Assembly (NCBI RefSeq): GCF_048270265.1
Contig: NZ_JBLWTD010000014.1
Coordinates: 11,604-75,603, forward strand
Direction of reading: 5' to 3'
Source: Maricaulis sp048270265
Lineage (GTDB): Bacteria; Pseudomonadota; Alphaproteobacteria; Caulobacterales; Maricaulaceae
Length of the DNA stretch: 64,000 nt
Positions 43,676 through 52,700 of the stretch are shown in pieces. The translations under genes were made by a program, and so were the position numbers. The notes under the pieces were generated by a model. The model did not search any database, was not told where the DNA came from, and saw only the letters and a list, made by a program, of their open reading frames with translations. Numbering within the stretch: the stretch's first letter is position 1; each line of letters opens with the position of its first letter.

Positions 43676-44316
43676 CCGAGATCAAATTCTGTGGCCTGAA
43701 GACCGGGCGCGATGTCGCCGCCGCCGTGCAGGCCGGCGCACGCTGGACCGGCTATGTCATTTTCCCGGCCAGCCCGCGCCATGTCTCTCCGGCCCTGGCG
43801 GGTGAACTGGCCCATCTGGCGGGAGGCACCGAGACTGTCGCGGTCACGGTCAATCCCGATGACGAGCTGCTGGCGCAAATCCGCGACGCCATGCGGCCCG
43901 ACTGGATCCAGCTGCATGGCAGCGAGAGCCCCGAGCGCGTGACCCAGGCCCGCGCCTATGCCCGCCGGGGGATCATCAAGGCCATTCCGGTCGCGCAGGC
44001 GGCCGATCTTGATGCCGCGCGCACCTATGACCGCATCGCCGACATGCTGTTGTTCGACGCCAAACCACCCAAAGGCTCTGACCGGCCCGGTGGCTGGGGT
44101 GAGGGCTATGATTATGCCCTGCTGAAAAATCTGGATGTTTCTGTGCCCTGGCTCTTGTCCGGCGGGCTTGATGCCAGCAATGTCGCGGCAGCGATTGCGG
44201 CCTCCGGCGCCAGGGCTGTCGATGTGTCCTCGGGCATTGAATCAGCGCCCGGCGTCAAGGATGCGGCACGGATACAAGCCTTTGCCGATGCGCTTGCCCC
44301 CGGGCGCACGGCCTGA
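43672..44316 (+). CDS. trpF: Phosphoribosylanthranilate isomerase
   Basis: A 214-residue TIM barrel. The general base Cys is in EIKFCGLKTGRDV and the general acid Asp in MLLFDAKPPKGSDRPGG; the phosphate site is LSGGLDASNV. It isomerises N-(5-phosphoribosyl)anthranilate in tryptophan synthesis. Confidence 0.95.
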   Translation: MTEIKFCGLKTGRDVAAAVQAGARWTGYVIFPASPRHVSPALAGELAHLAGGTETVAVTVNPDDELLAQIRDAMRPDWIQLHGSESPERVTQARAYARRGIIKAIPVAQAADLDAARTYDRIADMLLFDAKPPKGSDRPGGWGEGYDYALLKNLDVSVPWLLSGGLDASNVAAAIAASGARAVDVSSGIESAPGVKDAARIQAFADALAPGRTA

Positions 44317-44333
44317 TCTGAAGGAAGAGCGCC

Positions 44334-45566
44334 ATGAGCGAGACTGCGCCCGTCGACCCGCGACCCAATTCGCTCTCCGCCTGGCCCGACAAAAACGGCC
44401 GCTTCGGCGATTTCGGTGGCCGCTATGTCGCGGAAACCCTGATGCCGCTCATCCTCGAGCTGGAAACCGCCTATGAGGCGGCCAAGATCGATCCCGCCTT
44501 CACCGACAAGATGGATGAATTCCTGCGCGATTATGTCGGCAAGCCGAGCCCGATGTATTTCGCCGAGCGCCTGACCGAGGAATTCGGCGGCGCCCAGGTC
44601 TGGCTCAAGCGCGACGAGCTCAATCATACCGGCAGCCACAAGATCAATAACTGCCTCGGCCAGGTCCTGCTCGCCCTGCGCATGGGCAAGACCCGCATCA
44701 TTGCCGAGACCGGCGCCGGCCAGCATGGCGTCGCCACGGCCACGGTTGCTGCGCGCTTCGGCCTGCCCTGCACCGTCTTCATGGGCGCCACCGATGTCGC
44801 GCGCCAATCACCCAATGTGTTCCGCATGAAGCTGCTCGGCGCCGAAGTTGTGCCCGTCAGCTCCGGCACTGGAACGCTGAAGGATGCGATGAATGAGGCC
44901 CTGCGCGACTGGGTCACCAATGTGCATGACACATTCTACGTCATCGGCACGGTGGCCGGCCCGCATCCCTATCCGGCCATGGTGCGCGATTTCCAGTCGA
45001 TCATCGGCCGCGAGGCCCGCGCGCAGATCCTGGAACGCACCGGACGCCTGCCCGATGCCTGCGTCGCCTGTATCGGTGGCGGCTCCAATGCGATGGGCCT
45101 GTTTCACCCCTTCATCGATGATGAGGATGTCCGCCTGATCGGCGTCGAGGCCGCAGGGCTCGGCCTGGACACCGACAAGCACGCCGCCAGCCTCAAGGGC
45201 GGCCGCCCGGGCATACTCCACGGCAACCGCACCTATCTCCTGCAGGATGATGACGGCCAGATCATCGACGCCCACTCGATCTCCGCCGGGCTCGACTATC
45301 CCGGCATCGGCCCCGAACACGCCTTCCTGCACGACATGAAGCGCGCCGAATATGTCTCGGCCACCGATACCGAAGCGCTGGAAATGTTCCAGATCTGCTC
45401 CAAACTCGAAGGCATCATCCCGGCGCTGGAACCGGCCCACGCCCTGGCCCGCGTCCGCGACCTGGCCAGGGAGCTGGGGCCGGACGGCATGATCCTGATG
45501 AATATGTGCGGCCGCGGCGACAAGGATGTGCCGCAGGTGGCGGAGATGCTGGGGGTGAAGTTATAG
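44334..45566 (+). CDS. trpB: Tryptophan synthase beta chain
   Basis: A 410-residue PLP enzyme. The Schiff-base Lys is in ELNHTGSHKINNCLGQ, the catalytic Glu region in IIAETGAGQHGVATATVAAR, and the phosphate cup in CIGGGSNAMG. It condenses indole with serine. It would normally be followed by trpA, but a BrnT/BrnA module intervenes. Confidence 0.97.
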   Translation: MSETAPVDPRPNSLSAWPDKNGRFGDFGGRYVAETLMPLILELETAYEAAKIDPAFTDKMDEFLRDYVGKPSPMYFAERLTEEFGGAQVWLKRDELNHTGSHKINNCLGQVLLALRMGKTRIIAETGAGQHGVATATVAARFGLPCTVFMGATDVARQSPNVFRMKLLGAEVVPVSSGTGTLKDAMNEALRDWVTNVHDTFYVIGTVAGPHPYPAMVRDFQSIIGREARAQILERTGRLPDACVACIGGGSNAMGLFHPFIDDEDVRLIGVEAAGLGLDTDKHAASLKGGRPGILHGNRTYLLQDDDGQIIDAHSISAGLDYPGIGPEHAFLHDMKRAEYVSATDTEALEMFQICSKLEGIIPALEPAHALARVRDLARELGPDGMILMNMCGRGDKDVPQVAEMLGVKL

Positions 45567-45606
45567 CAGCTGCAAGCTGCAAGCGGCCTCTTTAATCTTA
45601 TCATGA

Positions 45607-45648
45607 TTGTAGGAAGCGCTTGAGCGAAACTACAATTGTAGCTACAAT
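45607..45648 (+). promoter_or_regulatory. Promoter and overlapping palindromic operator of brnTA
   Basis: Two perfect 12-bp palindromes overlap: CTACAATTGTAG (45630-45641) and TTGTAGCTACAA (45636-45647). A further ATTGTAG half-site lies at 45606-45612, giving four half-sites. TTGTAG (45607) with an 18-base spacer and TACAAT (45631) forms a plausible promoter; its start would be about 8 bases before the brnT ATG. This fits autorepression by BrnA, which is known for the family; the binding itself is inference. Confidence 0.7.
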
Positions 45649-45650
45649 CG

Positions 45651-45932
45651 ATGGAATTCGAGTGGGATCCGGCAAAGGATGACGCCAACCGGCGCAAGCA
45701 TGGCTTCGGCTTTGAACTGGCAGTGCGCGCATTCAAGGGCCAATGCCTAACCTTGCCCGCGCGAAATGTCGGCGGTGAGGCCCGGAGCCTGATGATCGGT
45801 CGGATCGAGGACTTGCTGGTGATTGCGGTTGTGCACACCGACCGTCAGGGTCGGACAAGGCTGATCTCGGCCCGACCGGCGAGCCGGCGTGAAAGGGAGA
45901 TATTCCATGGCTTTGAAGCGCGTGAAACTTGA
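45651..45932 (+). CDS. brnT: BrnT-family toxin (type II toxin-antitoxin)
   Basis: A 93-residue protein with the BrnT pattern MEFEWDPAKDDANRRKHGFG, then SLMIGRIEDLLVIAVVHTDR and LISARPASRRERE. BrnT is a RelE-fold ribonuclease that inhibits translation. No Shine-Dalgarno precedes the ATG, which lies 3 bases after the operator, so translation may start from a very short leader. It overlaps brnA by 26 bases. Confidence 0.92.
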   Translation: MEFEWDPAKDDANRRKHGFGFELAVRAFKGQCLTLPARNVGGEARSLMIGRIEDLLVIAVVHTDRQGRTRLISARPASRREREIFHGFEARET

Positions 45933-46206
45933 AGACCTGCCGCCGCTGACTGATGCCCAACGCGCCCGCATCCGTGAGATCGCGGCCATGCCTGATGAGG
46001 ATATCGATTTCTCCGACATCCCCGAACTCGACGAGGCTTGGTTCGCCAGGGCCGTGCTCTGGACACCACCGTCCAAGAAGCAGCTCACCTTGCGTCTCGA
46101 CGAGGACATCATCGCCTTCTTCAAGCAAAGCGGCAAAGGTTACCAGACGCGGATGAACGCTGCCCTGCGCGCCTATGTTGATGCGATGAAGAAGGGTGAG
46201 GCATGA
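45907..46206 (+). CDS. brnA: BrnA-family antitoxin
   Basis: A 99-residue protein. The N-terminal half is acidic and binds the toxin in known members (PDEDIDFSDIPELDEAWFAR); the C-terminal half is a ribbon-helix-helix type DNA-binding domain (KKQLTLRLDEDIIAFFKQSG, then GYQTRMNAALRAYV). GGGAGA precedes the ATG at 45907. It neutralises BrnT and represses its own operon. Confidence 0.92.
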   Translation: MALKRVKLEDLPPLTDAQRARIREIAAMPDEDIDFSDIPELDEAWFARAVLWTPPSKKQLTLRLDEDIIAFFKQSGKGYQTRMNAALRAYVDAMKKGEA

Positions 46207-46260
46207 GCCCTCAAGATATGAGACGTTGTCGGCCAACGCCCGCAGGAGCAGACCTCTGAC

Positions 46261-47049
46261 ATGAAGAATCGCCTCACCACCCGTTTCTCCGAGCTGGAAG
46301 CCTGGGGCCGTCCCGGTTTCGTCGCCTATATCATGGCCGGCGATGGAGACAGCGCCGGCCTGCTGGCGGCCCTGCCGGATGCCGGCGCCGATGTGATCGA
46401 GCTGGGCATGCCCTTTACCGATCCGATGGCCGATGGCGCCTCGATCCAGGCGGCCGCGCTGCGCTCACTTGATGCCGGGATGACGCTGAAGGGCACACTC
46501 GAGCAAGTGCGCGGATTTCGAAAGCATGATCACACCACACCCATCGTGCTGATGGGTTATGCCAATCCGATCCATTCCATGGGCTGGGAAAAATTCGCCA
46601 AGGCCGCAGCCAAGGCCGGCGTCGATGGTCTGATCTGCGTTGACCTGCCGCCGGAGGAAGATGCCGTATTGCGGCCGCATCTGGCCAAGCTCGGCATCTC
46701 CATGATCCGCCTCGCCACCCCGACAACGGACGACAAGCGACTGGCAACCGTGGTCGAAAACACCTCGGGCTTCGTTTATTACGTTTCCACCACGGGTGTG
46801 ACCGGTTCCGGTTCCGGCGCCGTCACCGAAGTCGGCGATGCGGTCGCGCGGGTCAAGGCGGCGAGCGGCCTGCCGGTCGTGGTCGGCTTTGGCGTTCGCA
46901 CGCCGGAACAGGCCAGGGCAATCGCGCAATGCGCCGATGCGGTCGTGGTCGGGTCTGCTATCGTCGATGCCATGCATGATGGCGGTGTTGCGGGCGCGGT
47001 GAAATTGGTGAAAACCTTGTCGAGCGCCACACACGGCGTCAAACGATGA
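46261..47049 (+). CDS. trpA: Tryptophan synthase alpha chain
   Basis: A 262-residue TIM barrel. The catalytic Glu is in VIELGMPFTDPMADG, with the catalytic Asp also in this region, and the phosphate site is GFGVRTPEQAR. It cleaves indole-3-glycerol phosphate and channels indole to TrpB. It is separated from trpB by brnTA. It is followed by accD after 31 bases. Confidence 0.95.
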   Translation: MKNRLTTRFSELEAWGRPGFVAYIMAGDGDSAGLLAALPDAGADVIELGMPFTDPMADGASIQAAALRSLDAGMTLKGTLEQVRGFRKHDHTTPIVLMGYANPIHSMGWEKFAKAAAKAGVDGLICVDLPPEEDAVLRPHLAKLGISMIRLATPTTDDKRLATVVENTSGFVYYVSTTGVTGSGSGAVTEVGDAVARVKAASGLPVVVGFGVRTPEQARAIAQCADAVVVGSAIVDAMHDGGVAGAVKLVKTLSSATHGVKR

Positions 47050-47080
47050 GATACGGGCAATGAGGGATCGGGACTCGGAA

Positions 47081-48016
47081 ATGAACTGGCTGTCCAAGAT
47101 CACCCCTCCGGGGATGTCGAAAATATTCTCCAAGCGGGATACGCCCGACAATCTCTGGGTCAAATGCCCCATCTCCGGCGAGATGGTGTTCCAGAAGGAT
47201 CTGGAGGCGGGCCAGTTCGTCACGCCGGCCGGTCATCACATGCGGATCGGACCGGCCTGGCGCTTCCAGTTCACCTTCGATGATACCTTCGAGGAACTCG
47301 ACACGCCGGAAGTCCCGAAGGACCCGCTGAAATTCCGCGACGAGAAAACTTACGTCTCCAAGATCGCCGCAGCCCGCAAGAAGACCGGGCGCGACGACGC
47401 GATGGCCATCGCTGTCGGCCGTATTGGCGGTGTGGAATCCGTGGTTCTGGTGCAGAATTTCGCCTTCATGGGCGGCTCCCTTGGCATGGCCGCCGGCGAG
47501 AGCTTCATCAAGGCCGCCGAAACCGCGGTCGCCAAACGGGCGCCGCTGATTGTCTTCACCGCCGCCGGTGGCGCGCGCATGCAGGAAGGCGCCCTGTCGC
47601 TGATGCAGATGCCGCGCACCACGATTGCCGTCGAGATGATGCGCGATGCCGGCCTGCCCTATGTCGTCGTTCTGACGGATCCGACCACGGGCGGCGTCAC
47701 CGCCTCCTATGCCATGCTCGGCGATGTCCAGATTGCCGAACCGGGCGCATTGATCGGCTTTGCCGGTCCGCGCGTGATCGAACAGACCATTCGCGAAAAG
47801 CTCCCCGAGGGCTTCCAGCGCGCCGAATACCTGCTGGAAAAGGGCATGATCGACCAGGTCGTTCATCGTCACGAGATTCCGGCGACCCTGGCGCGGATGC
47901 TGCGCGTTCTGATGAAACGGCCCAGTGCCTCCACCCCCGGTCGCCTGGCTCCGCCCTCGCCCGATCATGTGGCGGCGGACGGAGGAGCGCATGAGCGCCC
48001 GACGCCAGGACGTTGA
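47081..48016 (+). CDS. accD: Acetyl-CoA carboxylase carboxyltransferase subunit beta
   Basis: A 311-residue AccD. The crotonase-like core has GGSLGMAAGESFIKA, FTAAGGARMQEGALSLMQMP and TDPTTGGVTASYAMLGD. The N-terminal zinc ribbon, normally two CxxC pairs, reads KCPISGE and FVTPAGHHMR, so three of four cysteines are absent. It forms the carboxyltransferase with AccA in fatty acid synthesis. The last 26 bases overlap folC. The ATG at 47081 gives the usual MNWLSK start. Confidence 0.95.
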   Translation: MNWLSKITPPGMSKIFSKRDTPDNLWVKCPISGEMVFQKDLEAGQFVTPAGHHMRIGPAWRFQFTFDDTFEELDTPEVPKDPLKFRDEKTYVSKIAAARKKTGRDDAMAIAVGRIGGVESVVLVQNFAFMGGSLGMAAGESFIKAAETAVAKRAPLIVFTAAGGARMQEGALSLMQMPRTTIAVEMMRDAGLPYVVVLTDPTTGGVTASYAMLGDVQIAEPGALIGFAGPRVIEQTIREKLPEGFQRAEYLLEKGMIDQVVHRHEIPATLARMLRVLMKRPSASTPGRLAPPSPDHVAADGGAHERPTPGR

Positions 48017-49313
48017 CGATGCGCTGACGCGGCTTTCGCGGCTGCATCCCAGGAAGATCGACCTGTCGCTGGGCCGGCTGCAGCGCCTGCTCGCGGCGCT
48101 GGGCAATCCCCAGAACCAGCTGCCACCGACCATCCACGTCGCCGGCACCAATGGCAAAGGCTCGACCTGCGCCTATCTGGCCCATATGGCCCGCGCCAAT
48201 GGCCAGAAGGTGCACATCTACACCTCGCCGCACCTGGTGGATTTCAACGAGCGCATCCAGATCGACAGCCAGCCGGTCGGCGACCAGGCACTGATCGAGG
48301 CCTTCGCCCGCTGCGAGGCGGCGAATTTCGGCGAACCGATCACCTTCTTTGAGATCACGACAGCTGCCGCCTTCCTGCTGTTCAGCGAACACCCCGCCGA
48401 CCTTCTGGTGCTCGAAGTCGGTCTGGGTGGCAGATTCGATGCCACCAACGTCATCGCAAAACCCGCCCTGTGCGTCATCACCCCCATCGGTCTCGACCAC
48501 CAGGAATTTCTCGGCGACACGATCGAGAAGATTGCCCACGAGAAGGCCGGCATCTGCAAGTTTGGCGTTCCGACCATTATCGGCCGTCAGGAGCCGGCAG
48601 CCGAGGCTGCCCTGCTCAAGGAAGCGCGCCGGGTCGGTGCCCTGACCTATGTCTGGGGCCAGGATTACCGGGCCTATCAACAGCATGGCCGGCTAACCTA
48701 TGAAGACGAGAGCCGGGTCTGGGACCTGCCCGGCCCGGGCCTGATCGGCCCGCACCAGATCGACAATGCCGGTGCAGCCGCCGCCTGTGCTGCCGCGCTG
48801 CAATGGCCGGAGAAATGTGTCGCCGACGGCATTGCCCACGCGACCTGGCCCGCCCGGCTGCAAAACATCACACGCGGCCCGCTTGGCGAGATTGCCCGCG
48901 ACCACAATGCCGAACTCTGGCTCGATGGCGGTCATAACCCTGCCGCAGCAGCGGCCCTGTCCCATGCACTGGCGGATATGGACGAGCGCGAAGAACGGCC
49001 GCTGGTGATCATTGCCGGTTTCTCACCCAACAAGGATGTCGAGGGCTGGTGTTCGCAATTCGCCGGGCTCGCACGGCGGCTGATCGCTGTCGAGTTCAAG
49101 TCCGGCCGCGGCGGATCCCAGCCGGCCGAAACCGTCGCTGCGGCGTCCAATGCCGCCGGGCTCAAGGCCGAAACCGCTACCGGGCTGTTGCAGGCAGTGA
49201 AGAACGCCGCGCGGGAATTGCCCGCCCCCCGGATCCTGATCGGCGGCTCGCTCTATCTCGCCGGCGAAGCCCTGGCGCTCGGCAGCTCACCGCCACACCA
49301 GACACCCGGCTGA
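47991..49313 (+). CDS. folC: Folylpolyglutamate synthase/dihydrofolate synthase
   Basis: A 440-residue Mur-ligase-like enzyme. The P-loop is HVAGTNGKGSTCAYLAHMAR, and YTSPHLVDFNERIQ, LEVGLGGRFDATN and ITPIGLDHQEFLG follow, as in FolC. It adds glutamate to dihydropteroate and folates. GGAGGAG precedes the ATG; the start overlaps the accD end. Confidence 0.95.
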   Translation: MSARRQDVDDALTRLSRLHPRKIDLSLGRLQRLLAALGNPQNQLPPTIHVAGTNGKGSTCAYLAHMARANGQKVHIYTSPHLVDFNERIQIDSQPVGDQALIEAFARCEAANFGEPITFFEITTAAAFLLFSEHPADLLVLEVGLGGRFDATNVIAKPALCVITPIGLDHQEFLGDTIEKIAHEKAGICKFGVPTIIGRQEPAAEAALLKEARRVGALTYVWGQDYRAYQQHGRLTYEDESRVWDLPGPGLIGPHQIDNAGAAAACAAALQWPEKCVADGIAHATWPARLQNITRGPLGEIARDHNAELWLDGGHNPAAAAALSHALADMDEREERPLVIIAGFSPNKDVEGWCSQFAGLARRLIAVEFKSGRGGSQPAETVAAASNAAGLKAETATGLLQAVKNAARELPAPRILIGGSLYLAGEALALGSSPPHQTPG

Positions 49314-49320
49314 CCGGCAA

Positions 49321-49350
49321 AGAAAAACGGGCCCGCAAGGAGCCCGTTTC
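49321..49350. terminator. Bidirectional terminator between folC and trxA
   Basis: The stem AAACGGGC / GCCCGTTT encloses a 9-base loop. On the minus strand it is followed by TTTCT, a better tail than the plus side, so it mainly serves trxA. Confidence 0.75.
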
Positions 49351-49379
49351 TCAATTCTGACTAGCCTTGTGGAGCTGGA

Positions 49380-49706
49380 TCAGGCCGAGAGGGTCTCGCG
49401 GACCCATTCGGTGATCTTGCCCTTGGCCATCGCACCGATCTTCGTGGAGGCCACCTGGCCGCCCTTGAAAATCATCAGGGTCGGGATGCCGCGAACGCCA
49501 TACTTGCCCGGCGTCATCGGGTGATCGTCGATATTCACCTTGGCAACGGTGAGCTCGCCGGCCATTTCTTCGGCCAATTCTTCAAGTGCGGGGGCAATCT
49601 GCTTGCACGGGCCGCACCATTCGGCCCAGAAATCGACAAGCACGGGACGATCCGCATTGAGGACGTCAGACTCGAAGGAATCATCGCTGACCGCTTTCGT
49701 CGCCAT
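49380..49706 (-). CDS. trxA: Thioredoxin
   Basis: A 108-residue thioredoxin with the redox pair Cys31-Cys34 in DFWAEWCGPCKQIAP and the cis-Pro region VRGIPTLMIFKGG. It reduces disulfides in cytoplasmic proteins. It lies downstream of addA and has its own ribosome binding site (GGAGTAG before ATG). Confidence 0.96.
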   Translation of the reverse strand: MATKAVSDDSFESDVLNADRPVLVDFWAEWCGPCKQIAPALEELAEEMAGELTVAKVNIDDHPMTPGKYGVRGIPTLMIFKGGQVASTKIGAMAKGKITEWVRETLSA

Positions 49707-49788
49707 GGGCTACTCCTTTGTTCGGGACGAGTCCGGTTGTTCCGAACTCACTGGATGAGGCGTGAGGTAAGCAGCGCCGGGTCAATCG

Positions 49789-52700
49789 TCAAGAGTTTGC
49801 ACCTGACAGGGCCTCATCCATCAACTCCGGGGGGAGTTCCATCAGGCGCGCCGCATCGGTCCACAGCAGGGCACAACGCACCGTCTTGCCCGGATGCAAG
49901 CTGCGCAGCAGTGCCCGGTAGGCTGCCATCTGGCCGAGATAAATCCGCGCCACGCCGCTGATATCGGCCGGAGGCGGGCGGTTGGTCTTGTAGTCGACGA
50001 TCAGGACCTCGTCCCCGGTCACCACCAGGCGGTCGACCTGGCCGCGCACCTTGGTGCCCGGCGGCAGGCCCGGCGCGGTACCGGTGAGCGCCACCTCGGC
50101 GCGGCTGCCCGGGCCGAACAGGTCGGCAAAATCGGGATGCGCGAGGATGCCAAGGGTTTCCTCGACAATGATGCTGCGGGCCTCGGCGTCGAGATCAGGC
50201 TGCGCGGCAACGAAGCGCGTCGCGGCATCACGGTGGCGTTCGGGCTCGAGATCGGGCAGTGTCTCGAGCAGTTTGTGGATCACCTCGCCGCGGCGGAAAC
50301 GATGCCCGCCCGGATCAAGCAGGGGAGAGACCACCGCTTCGGCCTCTTCATCGCCTGCCAGCAGTCGTGAAGGGGCAATGGCCCGCAGCGCACCCGCTTC
50401 GGTCCCGGCCGGCTCGACCGCCCAGCCCGGCACGGCTGTGGAGCCACCCGCGCCGCGATCATGGGCGCCGAGCGCGACCGGCGCCTCGCCCAGCCGCAAG
50501 CCGCGGCCAATATTCTCGACCCGGGCCGCGAGCGGCGTGTCAAATTCCGTCCACTCCTCGCCGGACCATTGTGACGCCAATTGCGTGTACCAGCTGTCCT
50601 TGGCCACGCTGCCGGACGGGCCATTGCCCTGGCGCCAGCCACAAACGATCAACCGGTCGCGCGCGCGGGTCAGGGCGACATAGAGCAGGCGGCCATGCTC
50701 GGCCTGCACCTTGGCGGCGGCGTGTTCGCGCATCTCGGCCACCACTGGCGGATCCTCCGCCTTGCGCTGCGACCAGATCAGGCCCGCCTCCGGATGGCTG
50801 AAAATCGGCTCACCCTTGCCGGTCGCCGGCGAGCGGGTGGTGTCGGGCAGGATGATCACCGGGCGCTCAAGCCCCTTGGAGGCGTGAACCGTCATCACCT
50901 GGACTTCGTCCCGGTCGGTGCTCATTTCGCGCTTGAGCTGGGTCTCTTCGCCCTGCAGCGCCGCAATGAAGCTCGCCATGGCGCCGCCATGCTCGCGCTC
51001 ATGCTCCAGCGCGCGGCCCAGGAAGACCTCCGCCGGATCGCGCGCCTCCTCGCCCAGCCGCGCCAGCACCCGCGCCCAGCGGCTCTCGCCAGTCGGGGTG
51101 CGCGCATTGAGGAAGCCGGAATACACGTCGTAGAGCCCCTCGCTATCGGCCTTGTTGCGCCAGCTCGTCAGCGCCGCCTTCGCTTCGGCAAATCGCGGAT
51201 CGCTCGAGGTGAAGAGGGCATTCCACAGCGCGCCGCGATTTGTGTTCCGCCGGCTGGCGGCAAGATCAAACAGGGCCGCGTCATCAATCGGCGGTACGGG
51301 GCTGGCGACCGGGTCGAAGAAGGGCGATTTGAGCAATTCGGCCAGGGCGAGATCATCGCCCGGCGTGATCGCCAGCCGGCCCAGCGCCAGCAGATCCTTC
51401 ACCACCGTCTGCTCGCGCAGCACCATCCGGTCGGCACCGGCCACGGGCACTTCGGCCAGTTTGAGCTGGCGGATCACTTCCTCGAAGAAGCCGCCCGTGC
51501 GGCGCCAGACCAGAATGGCGATATCCCTGGGCCGCACCGGTCGCCGCTCGAAACGGCCACCGGTCTCCTGCCAGACCGCATCGCCGCGATCGAGCATGGC
51601 GCGGATCTCTCCGGCAATTGTCTGGGCGAGAATATCGCGCGCCGAACCCCGGCCCGGGGCATCGACCGGATCGAAGATCGAGGTCTCCTCGACCGCCTCC
51701 GGCTTGGGTACAGCCGGCCAGAACTCGACACAGCCCGGCGTGCCCGAGCGCGCGGCTTTGTGATTGTGGTAGAAAGCGAAGGGCCGCGCCGGATCGGTAT
51801 TGACGAATTTGGTTTCCGGCGCGCTCGCCGCGATCGGGGCAAAGGCCAGATCAACCGCGTGCAGGATTTCCGGTGCGGAGCGGAAGCTGACATCGAGACC
51901 TGGACGGGCAAATTTGAGCCCCGCAGCCCCGGCCCTCTCTCCGAGCGCATCACCCTCGGCGATAAAGCGCGCCGGCTCGGCGCCCTGGAAGGAATAGATC
52001 GACTGTTTCTCATCGCCGACCACGAACAGGGTGCGCTTGTCCTCATTGGCCCCCTTGCCGGCGAAAAACTCTGCCGTCAGGGAGCTGATCATGTCCCATT
52101 GCCGCGGCGCAGTGTCCTGGGCCTCATCGACCAGCGCGTGCGCCAGGCGGCCATCGAGCTTGTAGCCAACCCAGCCGGAAAACGCGTTGGCGGCGCTCAG
52201 GAGCTGGCCCGAAAGCACAACAAGGTCATCGAAATCGAGCGCGCGCTGGCGCAACATTTCCGCGTCATAGGCCTCAAGGAAGAGAGTCGCCACCTGCAGT
52301 GCTGCAGCGCTCGCTTCGGCAACCCTGGCCGCGCGGACCCGGTCGCGGGCCAGTTCCAGACGCTCGGCTTCGGCATCAAACAGGGCGGGCAGGCTGGGCG
52401 CAGCCTTGGCGCAATCCTTGGTGATGAGCGATTTGGCACGACTGCCTTCGCCACCGGAAATGAAATACGCCGGCAGACAGGCATCAAAGGCAAGGTCGGG
52501 CGTGGCCGCCTTCAGCGCGGCATCCAGCGCTGACGCCCGGGTGAGGTCGGTCTTGCCACCATAATTGCGTAGCGCGATCACCGCTTCAGCGAGATGCGCA
52601 TGCGGGGCTTCCGCCCATGCCTGCGCCTTCAGCGCCGCCGACCGCGTGCCGACGGGCAGGTCAAACAGCGCATACATCGCGCCGACCAGCGCCTCGGCAT

